The translations under genes and the position numbers were made by a program. From assembly GCF_009827055.1 (NCBI RefSeq), contig NZ_WUMK01000003.1, positions 124,001-188,000 on the forward strand: a stretch of 64,000 nucleotides of DNA, in the 5' to 3' direction. Shown here piece by piece: positions 37,188 through 46,319 of the stretch (positions are counted from its first letter, which is position 1; every line of letters begins with the position of its first letter). The notes below the pieces were generated by a model. It was not told where the DNA came from. It worked only from the letters and a program-made list of their open reading frames with translations, and did not search any database. This DNA is from Shinella kummerowiae (lineage in GTDB: Bacteria; Pseudomonadota; Alphaproteobacteria; Rhizobiales; Rhizobiaceae).

Positions 37188-37374
37188 GGAGAACCCCCAG
37201 CAGAACCGCGGTAACAAGAAGCATCGTTGCAAGAACGGCCCCCGCGGCGAGCGGCATGGGTTCGTCCCGCCCTTTCGCATGGATCGCCTGATCGTGCAGG
37301 CGTACACGATGATGAAGGAAGATCATCCGCGTCGAAAGCGGTGGAAGATGACCGTCCGAAAAATCTCTCCGCAT
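37180..37374 (-). CDS. 64-aa membrane protein, first gene of KdpE-linked operon
   Basis: A short protein with a basic, histidine-containing N-terminal part (FLHHRVRLHDQ) and one hydrophobic C-terminal helix (GAVLATMLLVTAVLLGVL). AGAGG precedes the ATG at 37374. It is the first open frame after a promoter with a KdpE-like site and a leader hairpin. Function unknown; its size and topology recall small regulators of membrane transporters. Confidence 0.6.
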   Translation of the reverse strand: MRRDFSDGHLPPLSTRMIFLHHRVRLHDQAIHAKGRDEPMPLAAGAVLATMLLVTAVLLGVLHA

Positions 37375-37393
37375 GATGGCACCTCTGCTGATG

Positions 37394-37436
37394 GATCGCC
37401 GTGACATCACCCGGAGGGGCATCGGTCACGGCGATC
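37394..37436 (-). promoter_or_regulatory. 12-bp leader hairpin of the KdpE-linked operon
   Basis: GATCGCCGTGAC and GTCACGGCGATC form a perfect 12-bp stem with a 19-nt loop in the predicted 5' leader, 20 nt before the first start codon. No T-run follows, so it looks like a translational or RNA-stability element, or an operator, more than a terminator. Confidence 0.55.
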
Positions 37437-37452
37437 TGAAGCTAGGCGTCGG

Positions 37453-37500
37453 CAGATATTTTCTCGATTGGAGGGCGGGGACGGAAAAATAGGAATTGCA
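37453..37500 (-). promoter_or_regulatory. KdpE-like site and promoter of the accessory operon
   Basis: Read on the minus strand: AATTCCTATTTTTCCG, then CCCCGCCC, then TATCTG at 37458-37453. The distance from TATTTTT to TATC is 33 nt, identical to the arrangement upstream of kdp. T-rich followed by C-rich is also how I recall the E. coli KdpE target. Transcription would start near 37446. Confidence 0.6.
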
Positions 37501-37526
37501 TAAACGGCGCCCTGTCGCCGTCATGG

Positions 37527-37967
37527 CTATGTGAGAAGCACGAAGATTTCATCAGCAGTGTGCGCGGCGCGAATGGCGGCGACGGTGTGATCATGCCGCA
37601 ATTGCCGCGCGATGCAGGAGAGAATGTTGAGGTTCTGCCCATGCCCCGCGGCAGGAGAGAGAAGCAGCACGACAATGTCGACTGGAATATCGTCGACCGC
37701 CTCGAAATCGATCGGCCGGGCAAGCCGGGCGACGATGGCAAGGCTCTTCGGCAACCCTTCGATGAGCGCATGCGGGATGGCGATCCCTCGCCCGATCCCG
37801 GTCGAGCCGAGATTTTCGCGGGCGAGCAACGCCTTGGCGATGACGCCAGCCTCGATGCCGGTCTGCTGCGCGGACATGTCGGCGAGCTGCCGCAGAAGCT
37901 TGTGCTTCGAAACGGGCGGCAGGTCGACGGCAATGTTTTCCAGCGCCAGGTGGTCGCTGAGCTGCAT
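37527..37967 (-). CDS. PTS IIA(Ntr)-like protein at the end of the kdp operon
   Basis: A 146-aa PtsN-type IIA domain. The phosphorylatable histidine is present in GRGIAIPHALIEG, about residue 65. In E. coli, unphosphorylated PtsN stimulates KdpD and inhibits Trk, so a dedicated paralogue after kdpE probably tunes this sensor. Start at 37967 (MQLSDHLAL) is preferred over 37979 because GGAG lies just upstream. It follows kdpE by 23 nt. The housekeeping ptsN next to rpoN would be elsewhere in the genome. Confidence 0.85.
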   Translation of the reverse strand: MQLSDHLALENIAVDLPPVSKHKLLRQLADMSAQQTGIEAGVIAKALLARENLGSTGIGRGIAIPHALIEGLPKSLAIVARLARPIDFEAVDDIPVDIVVLLLSPAAGHGQNLNILSCIARQLRHDHTVAAIRAAHTADEIFVLLT

Positions 37968-37990
37968 GATGAACTCCATGAATGCGGTGA

Positions 37991-38683
37991 TCAGCTCGCG
38001 TCGACGAGTCTGTAGCCCACACCGGTCTCGGTGAGAATGTATTGTGGCTGGTCCGGCGTGCGCTCGATCTTCTGCCGGAGCTGGCGGACATAGACGCGCA
38101 GATATTGCACGTCGGTCAGACCGTCCCAGACATGTTCAAGCAGGAAACGATGGGTCAGCACCTTGCCGGCATGCTGCACGAGGATGCGCAGGATATCATA
38201 TTCCTTCGGCGAGAGTTTCACCTCCTCGCCTGCCACCCGGACGATGCGCTTGACGAGATCCACCGAAAGCTCCCCCGTCTGGAAGATGGGTTTCTCTCCC
38301 TGCGTTTGCAGCCGGTGGCGCAGCGCCACGCGGATGCGCGCGACCAGTTCGTTCATGCCGAAGGGTTTTGTGATATAGTCATCGGCGCCGAGTTCCAGCG
38401 CTTTGACGATGCCGGCTTCGTCGGTGCGGCTCGACAGAATGACAACAGGAAGGTCGAGCCCCTCGGCCCGCCATCGGGCGAGCAGGTCATGCCCCGGCAT
38501 GTCCGGCAGGCCGAGGTCGAGCACGATCAGATCCGGCTTTTCTGATTTGACAAGCTCCATGGCCACCTTGGCATTCATCGCCTCGATGATGGCATAATCC
38601 TGCGTGGAGAGCCCGACGCGCAACAGCTTGCGGATCGGCGGCTCGTCATCGACGATCAGGATGCGGACGGCGGTGTTGGTCAT
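37991..38683 (-). CDS. kdpE: Response regulator KdpE
   Basis: A 230-aa OmpR/PhoB-type activator: receiver domain with phospho-acceptor aspartate in LIVLDLGLPDMPG (about residue 52-54) and a winged-helix domain (TDVQYLRVYVRQLRQKIE). Its start overlaps the kdpD stop by 4 nt (ATGA). It should activate kdp, and possibly the accessory operon, under potassium limitation. Confidence 0.95.
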   Translation of the reverse strand: MTNTAVRILIVDDEPPIRKLLRVGLSTQDYAIIEAMNAKVAMELVKSEKPDLIVLDLGLPDMPGHDLLARWRAEGLDLPVVILSSRTDEAGIVKALELGADDYITKPFGMNELVARIRVALRHRLQTQGEKPIFQTGELSVDLVKRIVRVAGEEVKLSPKEYDILRILVQHAGKVLTHRFLLEHVWDGLTDVQYLRVYVRQLRQKIERTPDQPQYILTETGVGYRLVDAS

Positions 38684-41391
38684 TCATTTCCTCCCAGAAC
38701 GGGCATTTCAGCCGGCACCGGCATGCGGATGGTAAAGACGGCGCCGGAGCGACCCGTGCGGTTGGCGGCCATGATCGTACCGCCCATGGCTTCGACGAAA
38801 CCACGGCAGATCGAGAGCCCGAGCCCCGTGCCGGCGCGCACATGGTCGCCTTTGCGCACCCGGTAGAAGCTGTCGAAAATGCGCTCGATATCATCCGGCG
38901 GAATGCCCGGCCCCTCATCGACAACGGAAAGCACAAGGGCATCGCCGTCCTGCCGGCCGCGGATTTCGATCAGCGTGTCTTCCGGCGCGTATTTGGCGGC
39001 ATTGTCGACGAGGTTGAAGAGCGCCTGCTCGAACAGCACGGGATCGACCCGCAGCATCGGCAGGGTTTCCGGAATGTGCACCTCCACCTTGTGATGGGAC
39101 ACGATCTTGCCGGCGCGCGAAAGCGCCGTGCCGACGATGTCGCCGGCAAAATGCCAGGCATAATTCGGTTCCAGGGCGCCGGCGCCGAGGCGGGTCATGT
39201 CGAGCAGGTTGGCAATGAAGCGGTTGAGCCGTTCGGATTCGTCGATCACCGTCGAGAGCAGCTCGCGCCGCGCTTCCTCGTCCAGTTGCGCGCCAAGCCC
39301 CTTCAGCGTGTCCGCCGACCCCATGATGGCGGCGAGCGGCGTCTTGAGGTCGTGCGAGATGGAGGTCAACAAGGCGGAACGCAGCCGGTCCGTCTCAACG
39401 GCGAGCTTGGCCTTGTCCACATCGGAGACGAGCTGCACGCGCTCGATCGCCAATGCGGCCTGATCCGACAGGGCATCGAACAGGCGCTGCTGCTCGGGTG
39501 TCAGGATCGGCCCCTGCCTGTCATTGTCGAGGCCGATGACGCCGACCGCCTCGCGGCCGGTGCGCAACGGAAGATAAAGCCGTCTGGCGCCCGGCAGCGT
39601 ATCGGCGCCCCGGCCGGCTGGGCGATTGTGTTGCCAGGCCCATTTCGCCGCGGCGATATCGGCATCGACCAATGTGTCGTCTGGCGGATAGCCGGCCTTG
39701 ACCGCCACCAAATTGCCTTCCGGCAACAGGATGACGACCCTCACCTTAAGCATCGAGGCGATCTGGAAGGCGGTCGCCCAGAGCACGTCGTCGAGCGTGC
39801 CGGTACCCGCGAGTTTCTTGGAGAAGAGATAGAGGTCTTCCGTCGTGCGCGCCCTCTGCCGCGCGGCGGCGGCCTGGCGCTGCACCGCGGCCGTCAGGTT
39901 CGAGGCGACAACCGCGACGCCGAGATAGAAGAACAGCGCGACGATGCTTTCCGGGTCGCGGACCGTAAAATTGTATCGCGGCTCAAGGAAGAAGAAGTTG
40001 AAGGAGAGCGCACCCAGCAGCGAGGCGAAGAGACCGGCCCCAAGCCCACCCTGCACGGAGGCCGCGAGCACCGCCATGAGGAAGACGAGCGCGAGGTTCT
40101 GCACGTCGAGCGTCTGATCAAGCGCGATGCCGGCAAGGATGGCGAACAGGATGAAAACGACGCTCAGCAGATAGGGTTTGATGCGAAAGGGTTTTGGCGC
40201 CGGAGCGGTCTTCACGCCGCGCGTCGGCTGCCCTTCCTTGTCATCGCCGGAAATGACGTGCACGCTGATATGGCCGGCATGGCGGATCAGATCCTGGGTG
40301 ACCGAGCCCTGCCAGAGCTGCCGCCAATGCGAACCGCTGGGGCGGCCAACGACGATATGCGTGAAGTTGTTGGCATTGGCATAGGCGATGATGTCGCGCG
40401 AAGGCGAGAGCGCCGGCAACGTCACCGTTTCGGCGCCGAGCTGCTCGGCAAGCCGCATATTGGCGGCAAGCCGGTCCTTGTCCTCCTCAGGCAGGCTGGC
40501 CGCCTGTGGCGTATCGAGATGCAGCACCGCCCAGGGCGCGCGCAGCCGGTCGGCCTGGCGGCGGGCATACCGCACAAGGCTTGCGCCGTTGCGGCCGTGG
40601 CCGAGGCAGACCAGCAGGCGTTCGCCGGCAGCCCACGGTCCCGAAATGGCGTGCGCCTGCATGTGGTTGAGCAGCTGCTCGTCGACGCGCTGGGCGGTGC
40701 GGCGCAACGCCAGTTCGCGCAGCGCCGTGAGGTTGCCGGGCGAAAAATAGTTCTCGACCGCCCGCTTGGCCGTCTTCGGCACATAGACCTTGCCATCGGC
40801 CAGCCGCTTGATCAGGTCGTCCGGCGTAATATCGATGATCTCGATGTCATCGGCCCGGTCGACGATGGAATCGGGAACGGTTTCGCGCACGCGTATGCGG
40901 GTGATCTGCGCCACCACGTCGTTGAGGCTCTCGACATGCTGGATGTTGAGCGTCGAATAGACGTCGATGCCGTGCGACAGGAGCTCCTGCACATCGAGAT
41001 AGCGCTTGGGATGCCGACTGCCGACGGCATTGGTATGGGCGAGTTCGTCGACGAGGACGAGCGCCGGCCGACGGTCGAGGATCGCATCAAGATCCATTTC
41101 CTCAAGCGTCTGGCCACGATAGTCGATCGTCCGGCGGGCGATGACCTCGAAGCCCTCGACCAGCGCCTGCGTCTCCTTGCGGCCGTGCGTCTCGACAACG
41201 CCGATGACGACATCCGCGCCATCGGCCTGCCGGGCCCGGCCGGACATCAGCATCTCATAGGTCTTGCCGACGCCCGGTGCGGCGCCGAGGAAGATTTTCA
41301 GGCGCCCGCGCGTTTCGCGCTGCGCATGCTCCAGCAGAGCATCCGGCGACGGCCTGTTCTCAATCTCGCGACGGTCGTCCGGCATGAACAT
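38680..41391 (-). CDS. kdpD: Potassium sensor histidine kinase KdpD
   Basis: A 903-aa sensor: N-terminal KdpD domain with Walker A GAAPGVGKT (about residue 36-44), a universal-stress-like domain, four clustered membrane helices (about 400-490), a GAF domain, HisKA with SISHDLKTPLAAIMGS and a HATPase domain with DEGPGIPPDD. All catalytic motifs are intact. A strong hairpin separates it from kdpC. An alternative start is Met3. Confidence 0.95.
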   Translation of the reverse strand: MFMPDDRREIENRPSPDALLEHAQRETRGRLKIFLGAAPGVGKTYEMLMSGRARQADGADVVIGVVETHGRKETQALVEGFEVIARRTIDYRGQTLEEMDLDAILDRRPALVLVDELAHTNAVGSRHPKRYLDVQELLSHGIDVYSTLNIQHVESLNDVVAQITRIRVRETVPDSIVDRADDIEIIDITPDDLIKRLADGKVYVPKTAKRAVENYFSPGNLTALRELALRRTAQRVDEQLLNHMQAHAISGPWAAGERLLVCLGHGRNGASLVRYARRQADRLRAPWAVLHLDTPQAASLPEEDKDRLAANMRLAEQLGAETVTLPALSPSRDIIAYANANNFTHIVVGRPSGSHWRQLWQGSVTQDLIRHAGHISVHVISGDDKEGQPTRGVKTAPAPKPFRIKPYLLSVVFILFAILAGIALDQTLDVQNLALVFLMAVLAASVQGGLGAGLFASLLGALSFNFFFLEPRYNFTVRDPESIVALFFYLGVAVVASNLTAAVQRQAAAARQRARTTEDLYLFSKKLAGTGTLDDVLWATAFQIASMLKVRVVILLPEGNLVAVKAGYPPDDTLVDADIAAAKWAWQHNRPAGRGADTLPGARRLYLPLRTGREAVGVIGLDNDRQGPILTPEQQRLFDALSDQAALAIERVQLVSDVDKAKLAVETDRLRSALLTSISHDLKTPLAAIMGSADTLKGLGAQLDEEARRELLSTVIDESERLNRFIANLLDMTRLGAGALEPNYAWHFAGDIVGTALSRAGKIVSHHKVEVHIPETLPMLRVDPVLFEQALFNLVDNAAKYAPEDTLIEIRGRQDGDALVLSVVDEGPGIPPDDIERIFDSFYRVRKGDHVRAGTGLGLSICRGFVEAMGGTIMAANRTGRSGAVFTIRMPVPAEMPVLGGNE

Positions 41392-41402
41392 CCACCCAGT
41401 TC

Positions 41403-41430
41403 CTCCGACCGGCCGGAAGGCCGGTCGGAG
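41403..41430 (-). promoter_or_regulatory. 12-bp hairpin between kdpC and kdpD
   Basis: CTCCGACCGGCC and GGCCGGTCGGAG with a 4-nt loop form a perfect stem in the 53-bp gap, directly upstream of the kdpD start. With no T-run it could be a partial terminator or mRNA processing/stability site that lowers KdpDE relative to the pump. Confidence 0.55.
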
Positions 41431-41444
41431 ACGCCCATTTCAGT

Positions 41445-42011
41445 TTACGAACGGGCCTCGTCAAGCGCCATGTTGAGGCGCAGCACATTCACCACAGGTT
41501 CGCCGAGAAAACCGATCTGGCGACTTTCGATCTGCCGGTCGACAAGGGCACGCACCGCAGCCTCGTCCATTGCCCGCGCCTTAGCCACGCGCGGCACCTG
41601 GAAATAGGCGGCATCCGGCGAGATATGCGGGTCGAGACCACTGCCCGAGGCCGTCACGAGGTCGATCGGCACCTTGGCGCCCGGATTCGCCGCCTTCGCC
41701 GCCTCGTAGTCCGTCTTCACCCGGTCGATCAGCTTCTGTCTGGTCGGGCCGAGGTTGGAACCGGACGAGCCGGCGGCGTTGTAGCCGTCGCCCGCCGCCG
41801 AGGGGCGGCCATGGAAAAGTTGCTCACCGGCGAAGGCCTGGCCGATGAGGGCCGAACCGACGACCTGGCCATCCTTCTCGATCAGGCTGCCATTCGCCTG
41901 GGCGGGGAAGACGGCCTGCGCGATGCCGGTCATCGCGGCGGGATAGAGAAGGCCGGTGATGGCCGTGGTGGCCACGATCATGACGATGGCCGGACGGAGT
42001 TGCTTGAACAT
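41445..42011 (-). CDS. kdpC: Potassium-transporting ATPase subunit KdpC
   Basis: A 188-aa subunit with one N-terminal helix ([24 protein letters not shown]) and a periplasmic domain carrying the family sequence [10 protein letters not shown] and [15 protein letters not shown]. It starts 11 nt after kdpB. Confidence 0.95.
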   Translation of the reverse strand: MFKQLRPAIVMIVATTAITGLLYPAAMTGIAQAVFPAQANGSLIEKDGQVVGSALIGQAFAGEQLFHGRPSAAGDGYNAAGSSGSNLGPTRQKLIDRVKTDYEAAKAANPGAKVPIDLVTASGSGLDPHISPDAAYFQVPRVAKARAMDEAAVRALVDRQIESRQIGFLGEPVVNVLRLNMALDEARS

Positions 42012-42022
42012 GGTTTTGCTCC

Positions 42023-44071
42023 TTAGACGAGACCGAGGGCCGTGATGGCCACATCGATCGCCTTGATGCCGATGAAGGGCACGACGATGCCGCCGAGGCC
42101 GTAGATCAGGAGGTTGCGGGAGAGCAGCGCACCGGCGCCGACGGCGCGGTACTTGACGCCCTTCAGCGACAGCGGGATCAGCGCAATGATGATCAGCGCG
42201 TTGAAGATGATCGCCGACAGGATGGCGGACTGCGGGTTCGTGAGGCCCATGATGTTCAGCACGCCGAGCTGCGGATAGAAGGCGAGGAACATGGCCGGGA
42301 TGATCGCGAAATATTTCGCGATGTCGTTGGCAATCGAGAAGGTCGTCAGCGCGCCACGGGTCATCAGAAGCTGCTTGCCGATCTCGACGATCTCGATGAG
42401 CTTGGTCGGATCGCTGTCGAGATCGACCATGTTGCCGGCCTCGCGGGCGGCGACCGTGCCGGTGTTCATGGCGACGCCGACATCTGCCTGGGCAAGGGCC
42501 GGTGCATCATTGGTGCCGTCGCCGCACATGGCGACCAGCTTGCCCTTGGCCTGTTCCTCGCGAATGAGCTGGAGCTTGTTTTCTGGTGTCGCCTGGGCGA
42601 GGAAATCGTCGACGCCCGCCTCCGCGGCGATTGCCGCCGCCGTCATCGGGTTGTCGCCGGTGATCATCACGGTGCGGATACCCATGCGGCGCAGTTCCGC
42701 GAAGCGTTCGCGAATGCCACCCTTGACGATATCCTTCAGCTGGATGACGCCGAGCAGCTTGCCGTCGCGCGCAACCGCGAGCGGCGTACCGCCAGCCTTG
42801 GCGATCTCGTCGGCAGAAGCCTGGAGTTCGCGCACCACATCCGACTGTGCAACGCCGGCAGCGGAGGCGAGCACCGCATCGACCGCGCCCTTGCGGATCT
42901 GCGAGCCTTCGAGATCGACGCCGCTCATGCGGGTCTGTGCGGTGAAAGGCACGAAGGACGTCTTGAGGCTCGCCATGTCACGGCCACGGATGTCGTACTT
43001 CTCCTTGGCGAGCACGACGATCGAGCGGCCTTCCGGCGTCTCGTCGGCAAGCGAGGCGAGCTGGGCGGCATCGGCAAGTTCCTGCTCGGTCACACCGCGC
43101 ACCGGCTTGAAGGCCGTCGCCTGACGGTTGCCGAGCGTGATGGTGCCGGTTTTGTCGAGCAGCAGCGTATCGACGTCGCCGGCGGCTTCCACCGCACGGC
43201 CGGACATGGCGAGCACGTTGAAGCGCACGAGGCGATCCATGCCGGCGATGCCGATCGCCGAAAGCAGCGCGCCGATGGTCGTCGGGATCAGCGTTACGAA
43301 GAGCGCGACGAGAACGATGACCGGGATCGAGCCGCCGGCATAGGCAGCAAAGCTCGGAATGGTGGCGGTCGCGAGCACGAAGATCAGCGTCATGCCGGCA
43401 AGCAGGATGTTGAGCGCGATCTCGTTCGGCGTCTTCTGGCGTTCCGCGCCTTCGACAAGCGAGATCATGCGGTCAAGGAAGGTGGAACCGGCAGCAGCCG
43501 TGATGCGCACCCGGACCCAGTCGGACAGGACCTGCGTGCCGCCGGTGACGGCCGAGCGGTCACCGCCGGATTCACGAATGACGGGGGCGGATTCACCGGT
43601 GATCGCCGCCTCGTTGACCGAGGCTACGCCTTCGATGACCTCGCCGTCGGACGGGATGATGTCGCCCGCCTCGACGAGCACGACGTCGCCGACCTTGAGG
43701 CTGGTGCCCGGCACCATCCTGTAATCGGTGGTGCTGCCATTGGTGAGCAGCTTGGCCTGGGTTTCGCTGCGCGCCTTGCGCAGTGAATCGGCCTGTGCCT
43801 TGCCACGGCCTTCGGCAACGCCTTCGGCGAAGTTGGCGAAGAGCACGGTGAACCAGAGCCAGAGGTTGATCTGGAAGGAGAAACCGAGATTACCGCCACC
43901 GGTAACAACATCGCGCAGGAAGAGGACGGTGGTGAGGACCGAGACGGTCGCCACGACGAACATGACCGGATTGCGGGCAAGCGTGCGCGGATTGAGCTTG
44001 GTGAACGCAGCGCCGATCGCCGGGATGAGAATGCGAGAATCCAGGACGCTCGCGGATTTTGCCTGGCTCAT
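42023..44071 (-). CDS. kdpB: Potassium-transporting P-type ATPase KdpB
   Basis: A 682-aa catalytic subunit with the phosphorylation motif DKTGTIT, the TGES actuator motif (TGESAPV) and the hinge motif [16 protein letters not shown]. Full length. It is separated from kdpA by a 199-bp stretch containing a 47-codon membrane-protein gene and a hairpin. Confidence 0.96.
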   Translation of the reverse strand: MSQAKSASVLDSRILIPAIGAAFTKLNPRTLARNPVMFVVATVSVLTTVLFLRDVVTGGGNLGFSFQINLWLWFTVLFANFAEGVAEGRGKAQADSLRKARSETQAKLLTNGSTTDYRMVPGTSLKVGDVVLVEAGDIIPSDGEVIEGVASVNEAAITGESAPVIRESGGDRSAVTGGTQVLSDWVRVRITAAAGSTFLDRMISLVEGAERQKTPNEIALNILLAGMTLIFVLATATIPSFAAYAGGSIPVIVLVALFVTLIPTTIGALLSAIGIAGMDRLVRFNVLAMSGRAVEAAGDVDTLLLDKTGTITLGNRQATAFKPVRGVTEQELADAAQLASLADETPEGRSIVVLAKEKYDIRGRDMASLKTSFVPFTAQTRMSGVDLEGSQIRKGAVDAVLASAAGVAQSDVVRELQASADEIAKAGGTPLAVARDGKLLGVIQLKDIVKGGIRERFAELRRMGIRTVMITGDNPMTAAAIAAEAGVDDFLAQATPENKLQLIREEQAKGKLVAMCGDGTNDAPALAQADVGVAMNTGTVAAREAGNMVDLDSDPTKLIEIVEIGKQLLMTRGALTTFSIANDIAKYFAIIPAMFLAFYPQLGVLNIMGLTNPQSAILSAIIFNALIIIALIPLSLKGVKYRAVGAGALLSRNLLIYGLGGIVVPFIGIKAIDVAITALGLV

Positions 44072-44114
44072 AAGAGACTCCAGCTTTGAAACAAAAGGCG
44101 GAACCGGAAACCGG

Positions 44115-44258
44115 TCAACCGCGAAGGAATTCGATGATGCAGACGATGGCGAAGAGGACGCCCAACATCACCAGGATAGCGTTGGACGCACACCATCGGC
44201 TGCTTTCTCCACCCCGGCGAACCGGGGTGGAGGCGGAAGGTCTTGTCACGCGAGACAT
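44115..44258 (-). CDS. 47-aa membrane protein between kdpA and kdpB
   Basis: A short frame ([17 protein letters not shown]...) with a basic N-terminus and one hydrophobic helix near the C-terminus ([19 protein letters not shown]). GAGGAG stands about 8 nt before the ATG, and the frame starts 12 nt after the kdpA stop, so it is very likely translated. No such gene is in the classical kdpFABC operon. It may be an extra subunit or a regulator of the pump. The coding region includes the strong hairpin at 44209-44230. Confidence 0.6.
   Translation of the reverse strand: MSRVTRPSASTPVRRGGESSRWCASNAILVMLGVLFAIVCIIEFLRG
44209..44230 (-). promoter_or_regulatory. UUCG-loop hairpin between kdpA and kdpB
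   Basis: CCACCCCGG and CCGGGGTGG enclose a TTCG loop on the transcribed sense strand, a 9-bp very stable stem inside the small membrane-protein frame. It could set the ratio of KdpA to downstream subunits by processing or attenuation. Confidence 0.5.
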
Positions 44259-44270
44259 CGTGGCCGCTCC

Positions 44271-45974
44271 TCAGAAGGTCTGCCCGGCCAGCATGGCCAG
44301 GTGTTCGACGACCGGGCCGAGCGCGAGCGCCGGGAAGAAGGTGAGACCGCCTACGATAAGGATCGTGCCGACGAGCAGGCCGACGAAGAGCGGACCGTCC
44401 GTCGGGAAGGTGCCGGCCGAGGCGGGAACCGTCTTCTTGGCGATCAGCGAACCGGCAATCGCCAACGCCGGCAGGATCACCAGGAAACGCCCCATCAGCA
44501 TGCCGAGGCCGAGGGTGACATTGTACCAGGGCGTGTTGCCGGTCAGGCCGCCGAAGGCCGAGCCATTGTTGGCGGCAGCCGACGTATAGGCGTAGAGGAT
44601 CTCGGAGAAGCCGTGCGGGCCAGCCGTACCGATCGAGGCGACCGCCGAGGGCATGACGCTCGAGATGGCCGTGAAGACCAGCATGGCGAGCGGCAGGCAC
44701 AGGATGGCAAGCACGGCCATCTTCATCTCCTTCGCCTCGATCTTCTTGCCGAGATATTCCGGCGTGCGGCCGACCATCAGGCCTGCCACGAAGACGGCGA
44801 CGATGATGAAGAGCACGATGCCGTAGAAGCCCGCGCCGACGCCGCCGACGATGACCTCGCCGAGCTGCATATTGATCAGCGGGATGAGGCCACCGAGCGC
44901 CGTGAAGCTACCATGCATGGCATTGACCGCACCGCACGAGGCGGCCGTCGTGATCACCGCGAAGAGCGACGACAGGACGATGCCGAAGCGGACTTCCTTG
45001 CCCTCCATATTGCCGCCTTCGAGGCCGAAGGCATGCATCAGCGGGTTTCCGGAGGCTTCCGCCCAGTAGGTGACGGCGACACCCGCGACGAACAGCACGC
45101 CCATGGCGGCGAGGATCGCCCAGCCCTGGCGCTGATTGCCGACCATGCGGCCGAAGACATTGGTGAAGGCCGCACCGATCGCGAAGATCGAGACCATCTG
45201 GAGCATGTTCGAGATAGCACCGGGGTTTTCGAACGGATGCGCCGAGTTGGCATTGAAGAAGCCGCCGCCGTTGGTGCCGAGCATCTTGATGGCGAGCTGC
45301 GAGGCGACCGGACCGAGCGCGATGGTCTGCTGCGCCCCTTCCAGTGTCGTTGCCGTCACATAGGGGCCAAAGGTCTGCGGCACGCCGAGCGCGACATAGG
45401 CGAGGGTCAGAACGATGCAGATCGGCAGCAATATGTAGAGCGTGGCGCGGGTCATATCGACCCAGAAATTGCCGAGCGCCTTGCCAGACGCGCGCGAGAA
45501 GGCGCGGATCAGGGCAACGGCGATCGCCATGCCGGTGGCGGCGGACACGAAGTTCTGCACGCTCAGCCCCGCCATCTGGGTGAGATACGACATGGTGCTT
45601 TCACCACCGTAGTTCTGCCAGTTGGTATTGGTGACGAAGCTGACGGCGGTGTTGAAGGACAGTTCCGGCGCGACCGCGGCCATGCCGGCAGGGTTGAGTG
45701 GCAGCATGCCCTGCATGCGCTGCAATCCATAAAGCAGCAGCAGGCCGGCAAGGTTGAACGCGAGCATGGCGAAGGCGTAGCTCGTCCAGCGCTGCTCTTC
45801 GCGCTCACTGGTGCCGGCCAGAGCATAAAGCCCGCGTTCGATCGGAACGAGGACGGGAGAAAGAAATGTACGTTCCCCGGCAAAGACGCGCGTCATATAG
45901 GCGCCAAGCGGTTTGACGAGGGCAAGGACGATCCCGCAGAAGAGCAGGATCTGTAGCCATCCGTTGAGGGTCAT
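44271..45974 (-). CDS. kdpA: Potassium-binding and translocating subunit KdpA
   Basis: A 567-aa potassium-channel-like subunit with four selectivity-filter repeats (for example [13 protein letters not shown] and [20 protein letters not shown]). About ten helices; normal family length. Follows kdpF by 31 nt. Confidence 0.96.
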   Translation of the reverse strand: MTLNGWLQILLFCGIVLALVKPLGAYMTRVFAGERTFLSPVLVPIERGLYALAGTSEREEQRWTSYAFAMLAFNLAGLLLLYGLQRMQGMLPLNPAGMAAVAPELSFNTAVSFVTNTNWQNYGGESTMSYLTQMAGLSVQNFVSAATGMAIAVALIRAFSRASGKALGNFWVDMTRATLYILLPICIVLTLAYVALGVPQTFGPYVTATTLEGAQQTIALGPVASQLAIKMLGTNGGGFFNANSAHPFENPGAISNMLQMVSIFAIGAAFTNVFGRMVGNQRQGWAILAAMGVLFVAGVAVTYWAEASGNPLMHAFGLEGGNMEGKEVRFGIVLSSLFAVITTAASCGAVNAMHGSFTALGGLIPLINMQLGEVIVGGVGAGFYGIVLFIIVAVFVAGLMVGRTPEYLGKKIEAKEMKMAVLAILCLPLAMLVFTAISSVMPSAVASIGTAGPHGFSEILYAYTSAAANNGSAFGGLTGNTPWYNVTLGLGMLMGRFLVILPALAIAGSLIAKKTVPASAGTFPTDGPLFVGLLVGTILIVGGLTFFPALALGPVVEHLAMLAGQTF

Positions 45975-46005
45975 GGGAGGAAACTTTCAATATCCGGCAG
46001 CGTCG

Positions 46006-46095
46006 TCAGAAGCGTTCTGGCCGAATGAGAGCGTAGGTCAGGTAAATGGTGAGAAAGACGGTGACGGCACCGCTAAAGACATAGTCGAACAACAT
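46006..46095 (-). CDS. kdpF: KdpF, 29-aa potassium ATPase subunit
   Basis: A single-helix peptide, MLFDYVFSGAVTVFLTIYLT at the start and ending ALIRPERF. The C-terminal RPERF is the hallmark of KdpF, which stabilises the KdpABC complex. Too short for usual gene calling. GGAGAGCAG precedes the ATG. Confidence 0.92.
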   Translation of the reverse strand: MLFDYVFSGAVTVFLTIYLTYALIRPERF

Positions 46096-46107
46096 CGTCT
46101 GCTCTCC

Positions 46108-46194
46108 TCACAGCCCGTCGCAGGCTTGCGTGTAGGCAAAGCAGAGGGCGAAGAAGACGACCGCTGTGCCGATAAGAATGACGTCGATCATCAT
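46108..46194 (-). CDS. 28-aa membrane peptide upstream of kdpF
   Basis: MMIDVILIGTAVVFFALCFA, then YTQACDGL: one hydrophobic helix ending in a short polar tail. AAGGAG precedes the start (46194; the second Met at 46191 is equally possible). It stands 12 nt before kdpF and is the first gene of the transcript. I recall similar peptides with a Y-x-x-x-C-(D/E)-x-L ending upstream of kdpF in other proteobacteria, but no function is established. Confidence 0.65.
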   Translation of the reverse strand: MMIDVILIGTAVVFFALCFAYTQACDGL

Positions 46195-46319
46195 TCGGAC
46201 TCCTTTGGTTTGGGCGGAGCAAGACAAGCCAAAGGGCGCCACCCGGGAGAGCGGCACCGAAAGACTTTCTGGCGTGGAGAGCATCCTTCGATCTCTCACG
46301 CTCCGATATGGAGCCAAAC

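Noticed and set aside
37394-37436. Intrinsic terminator of the kdp operon
   Set aside because: The hairpin lies downstream of the second promoter and has no T-run, so a leader element of the next operon is more likely.
38842-41607. 921-codon plus-strand frame opposite kdpD
   Set aside because: Antisense to an intact kdpD; arginine- and alanine-rich shadow with no recognisable motif.
43728-45956. 742-codon plus-strand frame opposite kdpA and kdpB
   Set aside because: Antisense to two certain genes; composition is shadow-like.
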